A stretch of DNA of 64,000 bases from Arthrobacter sp. 135MFCol5.1 (GTDB lineage: Bacteria > Actinomycetota > Actinomycetes > Actinomycetales > Micrococcaceae), in NCBI RefSeq assembly GCF_000374865.1, contig NZ_KB895452.1, positions 620,001-684,000 on the forward strand. Reading direction: 5' to 3'. A model generated the notes under the pieces. That model had not been told where the DNA came from and made no database searches. It saw only the letters and a program-made list of their open reading frames with translations. The position numbers were made by a program, and so were the translations under genes. Positions 43,048 through 51,379 of this stretch are shown in pieces. How positions within the stretch are numbered: position 1 is the stretch's first letter; each line of letters starts with the position of its first letter.

Positions 43048-43144
43048 GGCTGTGTTCCTTTTCTTCGTTCCGGCCCAACTGGCTCGCATTCGTTGCCGTT
43101 TTGACGGCTCAGAACGACAACAACTGCCAGTCAGTTGGGTGGGG

Positions 43145-44407
43145 CTAGGTGGTGAGGACGGTCTTGCGGGGGCTGTTCGGGGTGGTGGTGCCGTAGTCGG
43201 CGGTTTTGAAGTGCGGCGGAGCGAACGGGCTCACGCGCACCACGTCACCGATGACGATCACGGCGGGGTTGGCAACACCGGCGGCGTCGGCCTGGTCCGC
43301 GATGGAACCGAGCGTGCCGATGGTGACGCGCTGGTCCGGCAGGTAGCCGTTTTCCACGATACCAACAGGGGTGTCCGCCGGCATGCCCGCTTCGCCCAGC
43401 GCGGACGCGGATTCCCGGAGCTGGCCGACGCCCATGAGCAGGACGATGGTGTGGTCCGGGCGGGCGGGAACCTCGGAGAGTTCCTCGTGTCCGGTCACCA
43501 CGCTGAAGCCCTTGGCCAAGCCGCGGTGCGTCACGGGGATGCCTGCGGCGGCCGGGACGGAGATGGCCGATGTAACGCCGGAAACCACTTCAACCTCCAC
43601 ACCGTGCTGGCGGCAGTATTCGGCTTCCTCGCCGCCGCGGCCCAGCACGTAGGGGTCCCCGCCCTTGAGCCGGACCACGCGGTGGCCCTTCAGCGCTTCT
43701 TCGACCAGGATCCGGTTGATCTCCGCCTGCGGCACCGGGTGGTGGCCGGGGGTCTTGCCCACTTCGATGACGCGGACGTCCGGAGCCAGTTCGTTCAGGA
43801 GGCCGCGGGGGCCCAGGCGGTCAGCCACGACGACGTCGGCCTGCCCCAGGAGCCGGCGGCCGCGGACCGTGATGAGGCCGGTATCGCCGGGGCCGCCACC
43901 AACCAATGCAACGGTTCCCCGGTGTGCGCGGCGGCGGCGCAGCGGGAGGTCGCCGGTTTCGAGGGCGGTGGCGACGGCGTCGCGGACGGCCATGGCGCGG
44001 CGCGGGTCTCCCCCGGCGTTCACGGCGATCTTGACGTCATCCACCTCGGCGACGGCGGGCGTCCAGGCGGCGGAGGCTTCGTGGTTGGAGGCATTGACGC
44101 ACCAAACCCGCTGCGCCTCGGCGTCGGCCGATACCTGGGCATCCACCTCCGGGTCGCCGGTGGCGGTCTGGGCGAACCACGCGCCGTCGACGTCGCTGGA
44201 ATGGTAGGGCCGCGCTTCCCAGGTGAGCAGGCCGGCGTCGGCCATCTCCTTCAGCGCGGGCGAGGCAACCGGGGCCACGACCGTGACCACTGCACCGGCG
44301 TCGAGCAGGCCTTTGGCGCGGCGTGCGGCAACGGGGCCGCCGCCCACCACCAGCACGGGGCGGCCGAGCAGCCGCAGCGCCGTGGGGTATATGTCCTGAA
44401 TTGCCAT
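43145..44407 (-). CDS. cysG: Siroheme synthase (fused SUMT and precorrin-2 dehydrogenase)
   Basis: The 420-residue fusion has an N-terminal precorrin-2 dehydrogenase/ferrochelatase-like part (LVVGGGPVAARRAKGLLDAGA, about 18-38) and a C-terminal uroporphyrinogen-III methyltransferase (VALVGGGPGDTGLITVRG, VRLKGGDPYVLGRGGEEAEYC, VTSAISVPAAAGIPVTHRG). It makes sirohydrochlorin and probably siroheme, the prosthetic group of the sulfite reductase at 52104. A separate chelatase (cbiX) is also nearby, so iron insertion may be shared. The upstream leader has the GTGAC element found before other sulfur units. Confidence 0.93.
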   Translation of the reverse strand: MAIQDIYPTALRLLGRPVLVVGGGPVAARRAKGLLDAGAVVTVVAPVASPALKEMADAGLLTWEARPYHSSDVDGAWFAQTATGDPEVDAQVSADAEAQRVWCVNASNHEASAAWTPAVAEVDDVKIAVNAGGDPRRAMAVRDAVATALETGDLPLRRRRAHRGTVALVGGGPGDTGLITVRGRRLLGQADVVVADRLGPRGLLNELAPDVRVIEVGKTPGHHPVPQAEINRILVEEALKGHRVVRLKGGDPYVLGRGGEEAEYCRQHGVEVEVVSGVTSAISVPAAAGIPVTHRGLAKGFSVVTGHEELSEVPARPDHTIVLLMGVGQLRESASALGEAGMPADTPVGIVENGYLPDQRVTIGTLGSIADQADAAGVANPAVIVIGDVVRVSPFAPPHFKTADYGTTTPNSPRKTVLTT

Positions 44408-44424
44408 GGATCAACGGTAGGGCC

Positions 44425-44488
44425 GCGTCACATTCGCCAACAAAGACCGAGCAACACCAGTTCACGCAAGGTAATGCTGCGTCACAAA
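44425..44488 (-). promoter_or_regulatory. Sulfur-regulon candidate element upstream of cysG
   Basis: Reading on the minus strand, TTTGTGACGCAGCATTACC (about 44470-44488) is followed by TTGCGTGAAC; a further GTGACGC lies at 44425-44431. The GTGACGCAGCATTACC block matches GTGACTCAGCATTTCC before sir (14 of 16 positions) and the region before the sulfonate ABC operon (21 of 29 positions). Its repetition before functionally linked genes suggests a regulator site. Confidence 0.55.
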
Positions 44489-44494
44489 CGATTC

Positions 44495-44941
44495 CTAGGG
44501 CCGCCCGGCGAGGAACCGGCCCCTGCGGATGATCAGGCGCTCCAGGTAGCGGGCCAGGACAAGCCGTTCGACGGCGGTACCCAGGGCCCCGAGCGGGGCG
44601 GTGAACTCCACCCGGTCCGTCATCACGCTTCCCGTGGCGGTGGGCGCGAAGTCATGGACATGCCGGAAGGCTTTGAGGGGGCCCCTCAACTGTTCGTCGG
44701 TGAAGCTGCGCGGGTAATCCAGATGGGTAATGCGGCTGGTCATGGTGAGCGGGACGCCGAGGTGCCGTGCCCGCCAGGTGACCTCCTGGCCGTGCCCGAT
44801 CAGCCCGCTGATTACGCCGCCCACCGCCCGCTCCCCGGATGCCCGCTGCGAGTCCACGTGCAGGTCGATGCTGCGTGCCCGGTCGAAGAGCTGCTCCACG
44901 GGGAGCGAGGACTCGGTGCGGCAAACGAAGCTGGCTGTCAT
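44495..44941 (-). CDS. SRPBCC family (cyclase/dehydrase-like) protein
   Basis: The 148-residue protein resembles START/SRPBCC ligand-binding proteins: it begins FVCRTESSLPVEQLFDRARSIDLHVDS, has WRARHLGVPLTMTSRITHLDYPRSFTDEQLRG (in pieces) and ends in a basic helix ARYLERLIIRRGRF. Such proteins accompany sugar-epimerase-like or membrane genes; no such partner is here. Its stop is just beyond the cysG leader element, so cysG may have an independent promoter in this gene's tail. Function is unknown. Confidence 0.75.
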   Translation of the reverse strand: MTASFVCRTESSLPVEQLFDRARSIDLHVDSQRASGERAVGGVISGLIGHGQEVTWRARHLGVPLTMTSRITHLDYPRSFTDEQLRGPLKAFRHVHDFAPTATGSVMTDRVEFTAPLGALGTAVERLVLARYLERLIIRRGRFLAGRP

Positions 44942-44990
44942 GGCGCCAGTCTGCCACCTGTTCCCAATTCGAGTGGGCAGGACAGCAGAA

Positions 44991-45019
44991 AGCCCGACGG
45001 CGGGACTCGCCGTCGGGCT
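44991..45019. terminator. Hairpin between SRPBCC gene and sulfonate ABC permease
   Basis: 12-bp arms (44991-45002, 45008-45019) around GGACT, extended by CAG/CTG pairs outside. On the minus strand GGGCTTTCTG follows the stem. Likely terminator of the ABC transporter operon. Confidence 0.75.
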
Positions 45020-45046
45020 CTCTGCAGGGTTGGGTGCCGGCGTGGG

Positions 45047-46012
45047 CTAGCGGGTACTGCCGGACAGGAGGCCCCGGCTGCGGAGGAGCCGCTTCTCGAT
45101 GGGGCCGAAGACCAGCAGCTCAATCAGGATGCCCACCGCCAGGATCAGGAGGATGGCAGCCATGACCACGGCCATGTCCGAGAGGGTCCGGCCCTGGTCC
45201 AGCAGCGAACCCAGGCCAAAGCCGATGGTGCCGCCCACCGCAATGATTTCGGCGGCCATGAGGGACCGCCAGGAGAAGGCCCAGCCCTGCTTCAGGCCGC
45301 CCAGGTACCCCGGCAGCGCGGCCGGAAGGACAATCTGCAGCGCCATCTGGAGCCGGGACGCACCCAGCACCGTGCCCACCCTGCGGTACTGCGGCGGGAT
45401 CTGGTCCACGCCGGAGATGAGCCCGTTGATGATGGAGGGGATGGCTCCCATGAACACCACGAAGTAGACAGTGGCGTCGGTGAGGCCGAACCAGATGATG
45501 GCCGCGGGGACCCAGGCCACCGAGGGCAGGACCTGCAGGCCGGAGATCAGCGGGCCGAAGGCGCGCCGCAGAGGCGCCACCTGGGCCAGGAGCAGCCCCA
45601 CCGGCGTGGCGATGGCCACCGAGATGAGGAAGCCCACCACGCCCCGCTGCAGTGACGTGCAGACGGACTCCTGCAGCTTGCCGTCGCTCCAGAGGACGCC
45701 CAGCTGGCCGAGGACGTCCAGCGGACCCGGCACCAGGTCGCGGCGCTTGACGCCCAACGAGACGTAGAACTGCCAGACCAGCACCAGGACCACCAGGGCG
45801 GCCACGGGCAGGAGGATCCGGGTCCAGTCGATCCGGTGTTTCCGGTCGGCGTCGGACTGCAGGGAATCCAGGCCGGACTCCAGCTCCCGGAGGTCCTCTT
45901 TGCCAGTGGAGGTCCTGGTCAGGGCGGCGTGGACGTGACGGGTTTCAGCGGCCGTGGCTTCGACAGGCTCAACCACCGGCTCTTCCTCAACCAGGGGTGG
46001 GTTACTTGGCAT
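45047..46012 (-). CDS. ABC transporter permease (sulfonate/taurine/nitrate SsuC-type)
   Basis: The 321-residue protein has an unusual 60-residue charged N-terminus, then six membrane helices and the permease EAA-like loop (VGTVLGASRLQMALQIVLPAALPGYLGGLKQGW, in pieces). It resembles SsuC/TauC. The N-terminal residues VEPVEA derive from a copy of the genome's palindromic repeat half-site. Its start overlaps the 3' end of the ATPase gene by 11 bases, indicating tight coupling. It likely imports an organosulfonate or taurine, given the surrounding sulfur genes; a nitrate- or cyanate-type role is the alternative. Confidence 0.85.
   Translation of the reverse strand: MPSNPPLVEEEPVVEPVEATAAETRHVHAALTRTSTGKEDLRELESGLDSLQSDADRKHRIDWTRILLPVAALVVLVLVWQFYVSLGVKRRDLVPGPLDVLGQLGVLWSDGKLQESVCTSLQRGVVGFLISVAIATPVGLLLAQVAPLRRAFGPLISGLQVLPSVAWVPAAIIWFGLTDATVYFVVFMGAIPSIINGLISGVDQIPPQYRRVGTVLGASRLQMALQIVLPAALPGYLGGLKQGWAFSWRSLMAAEIIAVGGTIGFGLGSLLDQGRTLSDMAVVMAAILLILAVGILIELLVFGPIEKRLLRSRGLLSGSTR
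45956..45979. repeat. Half-site of the dispersed palindrome inside the permease gene (copy C)
   Basis: The plus-strand TTCGACAGGCTCAACCACC matches one arm of the repeats at 25803 and 32358. Here only one arm is present and it is read as codons for the permease N-terminus (VVEPVEA). Confidence 0.6.
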
Positions 46013-46727
46013 GGCGGCGAATCTCCTCCCGCAGCCGGGCCGTGATGACCCCGGTCAGCTGGCCGGCGAGCCCGGCGTCGGTTCGGTGTTCCTCGGTGAC
46101 GGACCATTCCTGGACCACCCGTCCGGGACGGGAGGACAGGAGCAGGACGCGCTGTCCCAGCCGGACGGCCTCGCGGACGTTGTGGGTGACGAACACGATG
46201 GTGCGTCCGGTTTCCTTCCAAATCCGTTCCAGCTCATCGTGCAGCAGGTCACGGGTAATGGCGTCCAACGCGGCGAAGGGCTCGTCCATGAGCAGCAGTT
46301 GCCGGTCCTGCGCCAGCGAGCGGGCCAGTGATACTCGCTGCCGCATGCCGCCGGAGAGTTCGTGCGGACGCTTGTCCCCGGCAGAGCCGAGGTGCACCAG
46401 TTCCAGGAGTTCCTGGGCCTTGGTGCGGCGCTCGGTTTTGCCCGCTCCCCTGAGCTTCAGGGCCAGTTCGATATTTTCCCGGGCCGTGAGCCACGGGAAC
46501 AGCGCGGCGTCCTGGAACATGAAGGCGGCGCCGTCGCTGGGCACTTCCAGGGCTCCCGACGTCGGCGCTTCCAGTCCCGCGATGATGTTCAGGAGGGTGG
46601 ACTTGCCGCAGCCGGAGGCACCGAGGAGGGCAACGAACTCGCCCTGCTTGATGTTGGCGTTGACGTCGTCCAGTACCGGGGCGCCGTCGCCGAAGCGTTT
46701 GCCCAGGTTTTCCAGTACGACTGGCAT
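46002..46727 (-). CDS. ABC transporter ATP-binding protein (SsuB-type)
   Basis: The 241-residue ATPase has Walker A LLGASGCGKST, the signature ELSGGMRQRVSLARSL, Walker B QLLLMDEPFAALD and the switch His VFVTHNVREAV. It belongs to the nitrate/sulfonate/taurine ATPase group. It overlaps the permease gene and follows the binding-protein gene by 26 bases on the same strand, completing a one-operon importer. Confidence 0.92.
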   Translation of the reverse strand: MPVVLENLGKRFGDGAPVLDDVNANIKQGEFVALLGASGCGKSTLLNIIAGLEAPTSGALEVPSDGAAFMFQDAALFPWLTARENIELALKLRGAGKTERRTKAQELLELVHLGSAGDKRPHELSGGMRQRVSLARSLAQDRQLLLMDEPFAALDAITRDLLHDELERIWKETGRTIVFVTHNVREAVRLGQRVLLLSSRPGRVVQEWSVTEEHRTDAGLAGQLTGVITARLREEIRRHAK

Positions 46728-46753
46728 GGTGCCGTCCTTAGGTAGTGGGTGGG

Positions 46754-47905
46754 TCAGTCCTGGCCGAGGCCGGCCGCGGAGATCTTGTCGGCGCCACCGG
46801 TGACCTGGTTGAGCGCACGGAGGTCGAAGAGCCCGTTGATGTCGGCCTTCTTGGTGGTTCCCGCATCCACGCCGTCCTGCAGGAGCTTGGGGTAGCTGCC
46901 GGCCAGCGGGTCAAGGGTGAAGGTGATGTTTGCCAGCGACCTGGTAAGGACATCGGTGGGCAATGCTGCCCCGGCGGATTCCTGCAGTGCGGCGTTGATG
47001 AGGTTCGCCTTCTCGTCAGCAGACGCGGAGTTGAGCCAGGCCACGGATTCGGCGTTGCCTGTCAGCAGCGCCTTGACGGTATCCGGGTGGTCCGCCGCGA
47101 ACTTCTGGTTCACGATCAGAATGGTGGTGGGAAACTCACCCGGCTTGCCAGTCCCGGTGCCGTCCCACAGCTCCTTTTCATCCACCAGCACCTTGGCGCC
47201 GGCCTGGAGCACCAGGCGGGAGGCCCAGGGCTCCGGCAGCCACGCGCCGTCGAGCTTTCCGTCCTGGAACAGCTTGAGGGTCTGGGCGTTCTCGGTGGGG
47301 TTGATGGCGACGTCGCCACTGCCATCCACGTTGGTCTTGTAGCCCTGCTTCGAAAGCCAGGCGCGGAGCGCGACGTCCTGGGTTCCGCCCAGCTGGGGCG
47401 ATGCGAGGGTCTTGCCCTTGAGGTCTGCGGCGGAGTTGATCTCCGGCTTGACCACCAGCTGGGCACCGCCCGCCGCCGCCCCGGCAATCACCCGGACGGA
47501 CTCGCCCTGGCTCTTGGCGAACGAGTTGATGGCCGGGTTGGGGCCGATGTAGGCGGCATCGATGGCACCGGCGTTCAGGGCTTCGATGGCGGCCGGTCCG
47601 GCGTTGAACGTCTGGGTGCTGAGCTTGGTGCTGCCAAGGGCCTGCTGGAGGAATCCTTTTTTGACGCCCACCAGGGCCGGGGCGTGCGTGACGTTGCCGA
47701 AATAGCCCAGTTTCAGCTCGGCCGCGGGGCTGGGCTCTGCGGCCTGGGCTTCGGTGTTGCGGGAGACGTTCGAGGCCACAATGGCTCCGACGGCGATCAG
47801 GAAGACCAGCCCGATGGCCAGGGCAGCTTCGATGGCACGCTTGCGCTTGGGAACCGCGCTTTCGCCTGCCACGATGCGGGTCATCCCGGGCTTGGAACTA
47901 GTCAT
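46754..47905 (-). CDS. ABC substrate-binding protein (SsuA/TauA-like)
   Basis: The 383-residue protein has a signal-anchor segment (AIEAALAIGLVFLIAVGAIVA) rather than a clear lipobox. The binding part shows the SsuA/TauA pattern LKLGYFGNVTHAPALVGVKKGFL, FNAGPAAIEALNAGAIDAAYIGPNPAINSF and LASPQLGGTQDVALRAWL. The GPNP binding-loop form is shared with sulfonate and nitrate binders. ATG 47905 is favoured over upstream in-frame codons. The leader holds a GTGAC element like that upstream of cysG. Substrate is probably an organosulfonate but unproven. Confidence 0.88.
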   Translation of the reverse strand: MTSSKPGMTRIVAGESAVPKRKRAIEAALAIGLVFLIAVGAIVASNVSRNTEAQAAEPSPAAELKLGYFGNVTHAPALVGVKKGFLQQALGSTKLSTQTFNAGPAAIEALNAGAIDAAYIGPNPAINSFAKSQGESVRVIAGAAAGGAQLVVKPEINSAADLKGKTLASPQLGGTQDVALRAWLSKQGYKTNVDGSGDVAINPTENAQTLKLFQDGKLDGAWLPEPWASRLVLQAGAKVLVDEKELWDGTGTGKPGEFPTTILIVNQKFAADHPDTVKALLTGNAESVAWLNSASADEKANLINAALQESAGAALPTDVLTRSLANITFTLDPLAGSYPKLLQDGVDAGTTKKADINGLFDLRALNQVTGGADKISAAGLGQD

Positions 47906-47956
47906 TGTTTCACCATAGGGAGTGGCCCAAACCCGTTCAATGACGCGGAAACGGGG

Positions 47957-47985
47957 GGTCACGCACGTTCATGTAGCGTCACATT
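47957..47985 (-). promoter_or_regulatory. Sulfur-regulon candidate element upstream of sulfonate ABC operon
   Basis: On the minus strand AATGTGACGCTACATGAACG is followed by TGCGTGACC. GTGAC units are 20 bases apart, as in the cysG leader, with 21 of 29 aligned positions identical between the two. It lies 52-80 bases upstream of the binding-protein start. Confidence 0.55.
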
Positions 47986-48014
47986 AGGCCGCCCCGGGGC
48001 CCGGTTTCACAAAT

Positions 48015-48815
48015 TCAGGCGCTGCGGCGTTGACCAACTGCCACGGCATGTGCGCCACCGCGGTGGCGGGGTCCTGCCACGCTCACCCGGTGGTGGAGCA
48101 GGCGGCGCACGTTGAGCCAGCAAAACAAGGCCAGTCCCAGGTACAGGCAGAACTCCATCACTTCGGAATACTCAGAAATTCCGTAATCGGCCGCCGGCCA
48201 CACCAACAGGCGGAAGAGGCGGTACGCCGCGGCAAGCCCAAAGGCCGGCACCAGGCCCAGGGGCGGGATGAGTAAGTGCAGGGACGCGGCCTGCTTCCAA
48301 CGTGCCCGGACCGCCGCCCACACCAGAGGGGCGCACGCGCCGTACAGGCTGGCCAGGAGCATGGCTGCCGGGACCAGTTCCTGCACGCCTCGGATGTTGT
48401 GCAGCGTGGTTTCACCCTGCCGGTTGATCTGCTCCATGGATTCGGGAGTCTGCCAGCCAAAGATGCGCTGTCCCCAGGAAATTTCCTCGCCCGCGAGGAA
48501 CCATGCCGCGGCGCCGACCAGTCCGTAAACAACAGCCATGCCCCTCTGTCCGGACGCCGGGAGCCGGGCGGCGATGAACGTCAGGAAGATCGCCGCCGCC
48601 AGGAGGCTGAGGAACTGCAGCCACTCCACCAGCGAGTCCTCGGCGAGGAGCCAGATGTACAGCGGGGGGTATACGACCGTGGCCGCAGCCGCCGCCGAAA
48701 TACCGCCGGGGATCAGGGCGAGCGTTACTGCCTGCCGCCGGGTGATCCGCCACTCCCGGGCATCCCGGGCACATGCCAGTACCGCTGTGGTCCGCCACCG
48801 GTGGATGGTTGGCAT
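48015..48815 (-). CDS. Polytopic membrane protein with EEISWGQRIFGW motif
   Basis: The 266-residue protein has about six to seven predicted helices and the conserved motif WFLAGEEISWGQRIFGW (about 109-125). I recall this motif from uncharacterised membrane proteins in diverse bacteria, but know no function. The start at 48815 is set by GGGAGG seven bases upstream. It sits between the cysN terminator and the sulfonate operon, on the same strand as both. A link to sulfur metabolism is only suggested by position. Confidence 0.75.
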   Translation of the reverse strand: MPTIHRWRTTAVLACARDAREWRITRRQAVTLALIPGGISAAAAATVVYPPLYIWLLAEDSLVEWLQFLSLLAAAIFLTFIAARLPASGQRGMAVVYGLVGAAAWFLAGEEISWGQRIFGWQTPESMEQINRQGETTLHNIRGVQELVPAAMLLASLYGACAPLVWAAVRARWKQAASLHLLIPPLGLVPAFGLAAAYRLFRLLVWPAADYGISEYSEVMEFCLYLGLALFCWLNVRRLLHHRVSVAGPRHRGGAHAVAVGQRRSA

Positions 48816-48959
48816 CGCGCCTCCCGAACGAATGGCCCGGGCTCGGAACCGCGGGCATCGAGCAAACAATGCCTGAGCTTCCCATGCCACACTTAGTCCC
48901 GAAAGATCCGGCGGGCACATTTTGCGGTTAACGTGCGGATTGCCGCATGAACGCGAAAA

Positions 48960-49015
48960 CGCCGGAAACCTGCGGGCTCGCTGTTCAGGAACGGCGAGCC
49001 CGCAGTTTTCCGGCG
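48960..49015 (-). terminator. Terminator of the cbiX-sir-cysHDN operon
   Basis: 22-base arms (48960-48981 and 48994-49015) pair with one mismatch, starting 13 bases past the cysN stop on the minus strand. Confidence 0.85.
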
Positions 49016-49028
49016 AATCGAAGGAGGA

Positions 49029-50435
49029 CTAGATGCTGTAGCGCTCGTCTTCGTGGTCGCCCGGGTGGTCCTTGACCAGGCCGGCGGCCAGTGTGTTGCC
49101 GTCCAGCGGGTCGATGACCAGGAACGCTCCGGTGCGGCGGTGGTGCAGGTAGTTCTCCAGCGGCAACGGGGCGGCGAGCCGGAGCTGCGCGTGGCCGATG
49201 TCGTTGAGCTCCAGGTTGGAGGCGGCCTCCAGCTTGAAGGTGGCCAGGTCCAGTTTGCCGGAGACGTTGCGGACCATCGCCTGCACCGTACGGGTGCCGT
49301 GCTTGACCAGCACCTTCTGGCCTTCGCGCAGCGGCTTCGGTGACAGCCAGCAGAGGGCGGCGTACAGGTCGGCGGAGGCTTCGCGGACGGTTCCTGCGGC
49401 GGCGATGGTGTCACCGCGGGCGACGTCGAACTCGTCCGCCAGCCGGATGGCCACAGACTGCGGTGCGGCGGCTTCCTGCAGCGAAGCGCCGGCGAAGTCG
49501 ATGCCCGCCACGGTGGTGGTGCGCGGAGACTGGCCCGGCGTCAGTACGGAAACCTTGTCTCCCACCTTGACCGAGCCTTCGGTGATCTGGCCGGCGTAGG
49601 CGCGGTAGTCGCGGTAGGCCTCCGCGTCCAGGCCGGCGGCGACGGCATCCGGAGCCAGGGCGCCCTGCGGCCGGATCACCAGTTGCACGGGGAAGCGGAA
49701 GCTTTCCAGGTGGCTCTCGAGCTCATCGGCGGCGGGGAGGGTTTCGAGGACCTCGAGCAGGGCGGGGCCTGTGTACCAGGGGGTGCGCTCGGAGCGGTCC
49801 ACCACGTTGTCGCCGTCGAGCGCCGAAACCGGGATGACCAACAGGTCGCTGATGCCGTCCGAGCCGAGGCCCAGTTCGCGGCCCACCTGCTGCACATCGG
49901 CTTCGATCCCGCGGAAGACGGATTCGCTGAAGTCCACCAGGTCGATCTTGTTCACGGCCACGATCACGTGCGCCACGCGGAGCAGCTGCAGCACGGACAG
50001 GTGCCGGCGGGTCTGCTCCAGCACGCCCTTGCGGGCGTCGATGAGGACGACGACGGCATCCGCGGTGGACGCGCCGGTCACCGTGTTCTTGGTGTACTGC
50101 ACGTGCCCGGGGCAGTCAGCCAGGATGAAGCTGCGCTGGTCGGTGGCGAAGTAGCGGTAGGCCACGTCGATGGTGATGCCCTGTTCGCGCTCGGCACGCA
50201 GGCCGTCGGTCAGCAGGGCCAGGTCGATGCCGCCCTTGTCGCCGCCAAAGCCGCGGTCCGCTGAGGTGCGGGCGACGGCGTCGAGCTGGTCAGCCAGGAT
50301 CGCCTTGGAATCGTGCAGGAGGCGGCCCACCAAGGTGGACTTGCCGTCGTCGACCGATCCTGCCGTGGCGAACCGGAAGAGGGTGGTGGGCAGGGCCGTT
50401 TCCAGGTCTGCCGGGAGAACTGCTTCGGTGGTCAT
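49029..50435 (-). CDS. cysN: Sulfate adenylyltransferase subunit 1 (GTPase)
   Basis: The 468-residue EF-Tu-like GTPase has GSVDDGKST (G1), DCPGH (G3) and NKID (G4), followed by beta-barrel domains. With CysD it makes adenosine 5'-phosphosulfate from sulfate and ATP, driven by GTP hydrolysis. Length lacks a fused APS kinase (CysC), consistent with an APS-reducing pathway. Its ATG overlaps the cysD stop (TAATG), so expression is coupled. It is the last gene of the operon. Confidence 0.95.
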   Translation of the reverse strand: MTTEAVLPADLETALPTTLFRFATAGSVDDGKSTLVGRLLHDSKAILADQLDAVARTSADRGFGGDKGGIDLALLTDGLRAEREQGITIDVAYRYFATDQRSFILADCPGHVQYTKNTVTGASTADAVVVLIDARKGVLEQTRRHLSVLQLLRVAHVIVAVNKIDLVDFSESVFRGIEADVQQVGRELGLGSDGISDLLVIPVSALDGDNVVDRSERTPWYTGPALLEVLETLPAADELESHLESFRFPVQLVIRPQGALAPDAVAAGLDAEAYRDYRAYAGQITEGSVKVGDKVSVLTPGQSPRTTTVAGIDFAGASLQEAAAPQSVAIRLADEFDVARGDTIAAAGTVREASADLYAALCWLSPKPLREGQKVLVKHGTRTVQAMVRNVSGKLDLATFKLEAASNLELNDIGHAQLRLAAPLPLENYLHHRRTGAFLVIDPLDGNTLAAGLVKDHPGDHEDERYSI

Positions 50436-51379
50436 TAGAAGTACCCGTCCTTCTTGCGGTCTTCCATGGCGGCCTCGGAGATGCGGTCATCTGCGCGGGT
50501 GGCGCCACGTTCGGTGAGGGTGGAGGCGGCGACTTCCACCACGACGTCGGACACCGTGTAGGCGTTCGATTCCACGGCACCGGTGCAGGACATGTCCCCG
50601 ACGGTCCGGTAGCGGACGGTCTTGGTAATGACGTCCTCATCGGGGCGGGGCTGGGAGACCTCGCCGACTGCCCGCCACATGCCGTCACGGGCGAAGACCT
50701 CGCGCTCGTGGGCGTAGTACAGGCCGGGCAGCTCGATGTTCTCGCGCTCGATGTACCGCCAGATGTCCAGCTCGGTCCAGTTGCTGATGGGGAAGGCCCG
50801 GACGTGCTGGCCCACGGTGTGTCGGCCGTTGTAGAGGTTCCACAGCTCGGGGCGCTGGTTGCGCGGGTCCCACTGGCCGAACTCGTCGCGGAGGCTCAGG
50901 ATCCGCTCCTTGGCGCGGGCCTTGTCCTCGTCGCGGCGGCCGCCACCGAAGACGGCGTCGAACTTGTTCTGCTGGATCGCGTCCAGCAGCGGGACGGTCT
51001 GCAGCGGGTTGCGGGTGCCGTCGGCGCGCTCGGCCAGCTCGCCGCGGTCGATGAACTCCTGGACGGAGCCGACCACGAGTTTCAGGCCGAGCCGCTCCAC
51101 GGTGCGGTCGCGGAAGTCGATGACCTCGGGGAAGTTGTGGCCGGTGTCCACGTGCAGCACGGGGAACGGCACCTTGCCGGGCCAGAACGCCTTGGTGGCC
51201 AGGTGCAGCATCACCACGGAGTCCTTGCCGCCGGAGAACAGCAGCGCAGGCTTCTCGAACTCGGCAACAACCTCGCGGATGATGTGGATGGCTTCGGACT
51301 CCAGGGTGTCCAGGCTGGACAGGCGCGTGGATACGGCGGCGTCAGTCACCTGGGTCTCCTCGGTAAGTGAAGTGCTCAT
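50435..51379 (-). CDS. cysD: Sulfate adenylyltransferase subunit 2
   Basis: The 314-residue PP-loop enzyme has LLFSGGKDSVVMLHLA (ATP pyrophosphate loop), FPVLHVDTGHNFPE and FGGGRRDEDKARAKERILS. It catalyses adenylyl transfer to sulfate with CysN. ATG 51379 overlaps the cysH stop by ATGA. The longer upstream frame is a reading of cysH in another phase and is not used. Confidence 0.95.
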   Translation of the reverse strand: MSTSLTEETQVTDAAVSTRLSSLDTLESEAIHIIREVVAEFEKPALLFSGGKDSVVMLHLATKAFWPGKVPFPVLHVDTGHNFPEVIDFRDRTVERLGLKLVVGSVQEFIDRGELAERADGTRNPLQTVPLLDAIQQNKFDAVFGGGRRDEDKARAKERILSLRDEFGQWDPRNQRPELWNLYNGRHTVGQHVRAFPISNWTELDIWRYIERENIELPGLYYAHEREVFARDGMWRAVGEVSQPRPDEDVITKTVRYRTVGDMSCTGAVESNAYTVSDVVVEVAASTLTERGATRADDRISEAAMEDRKKDGYF

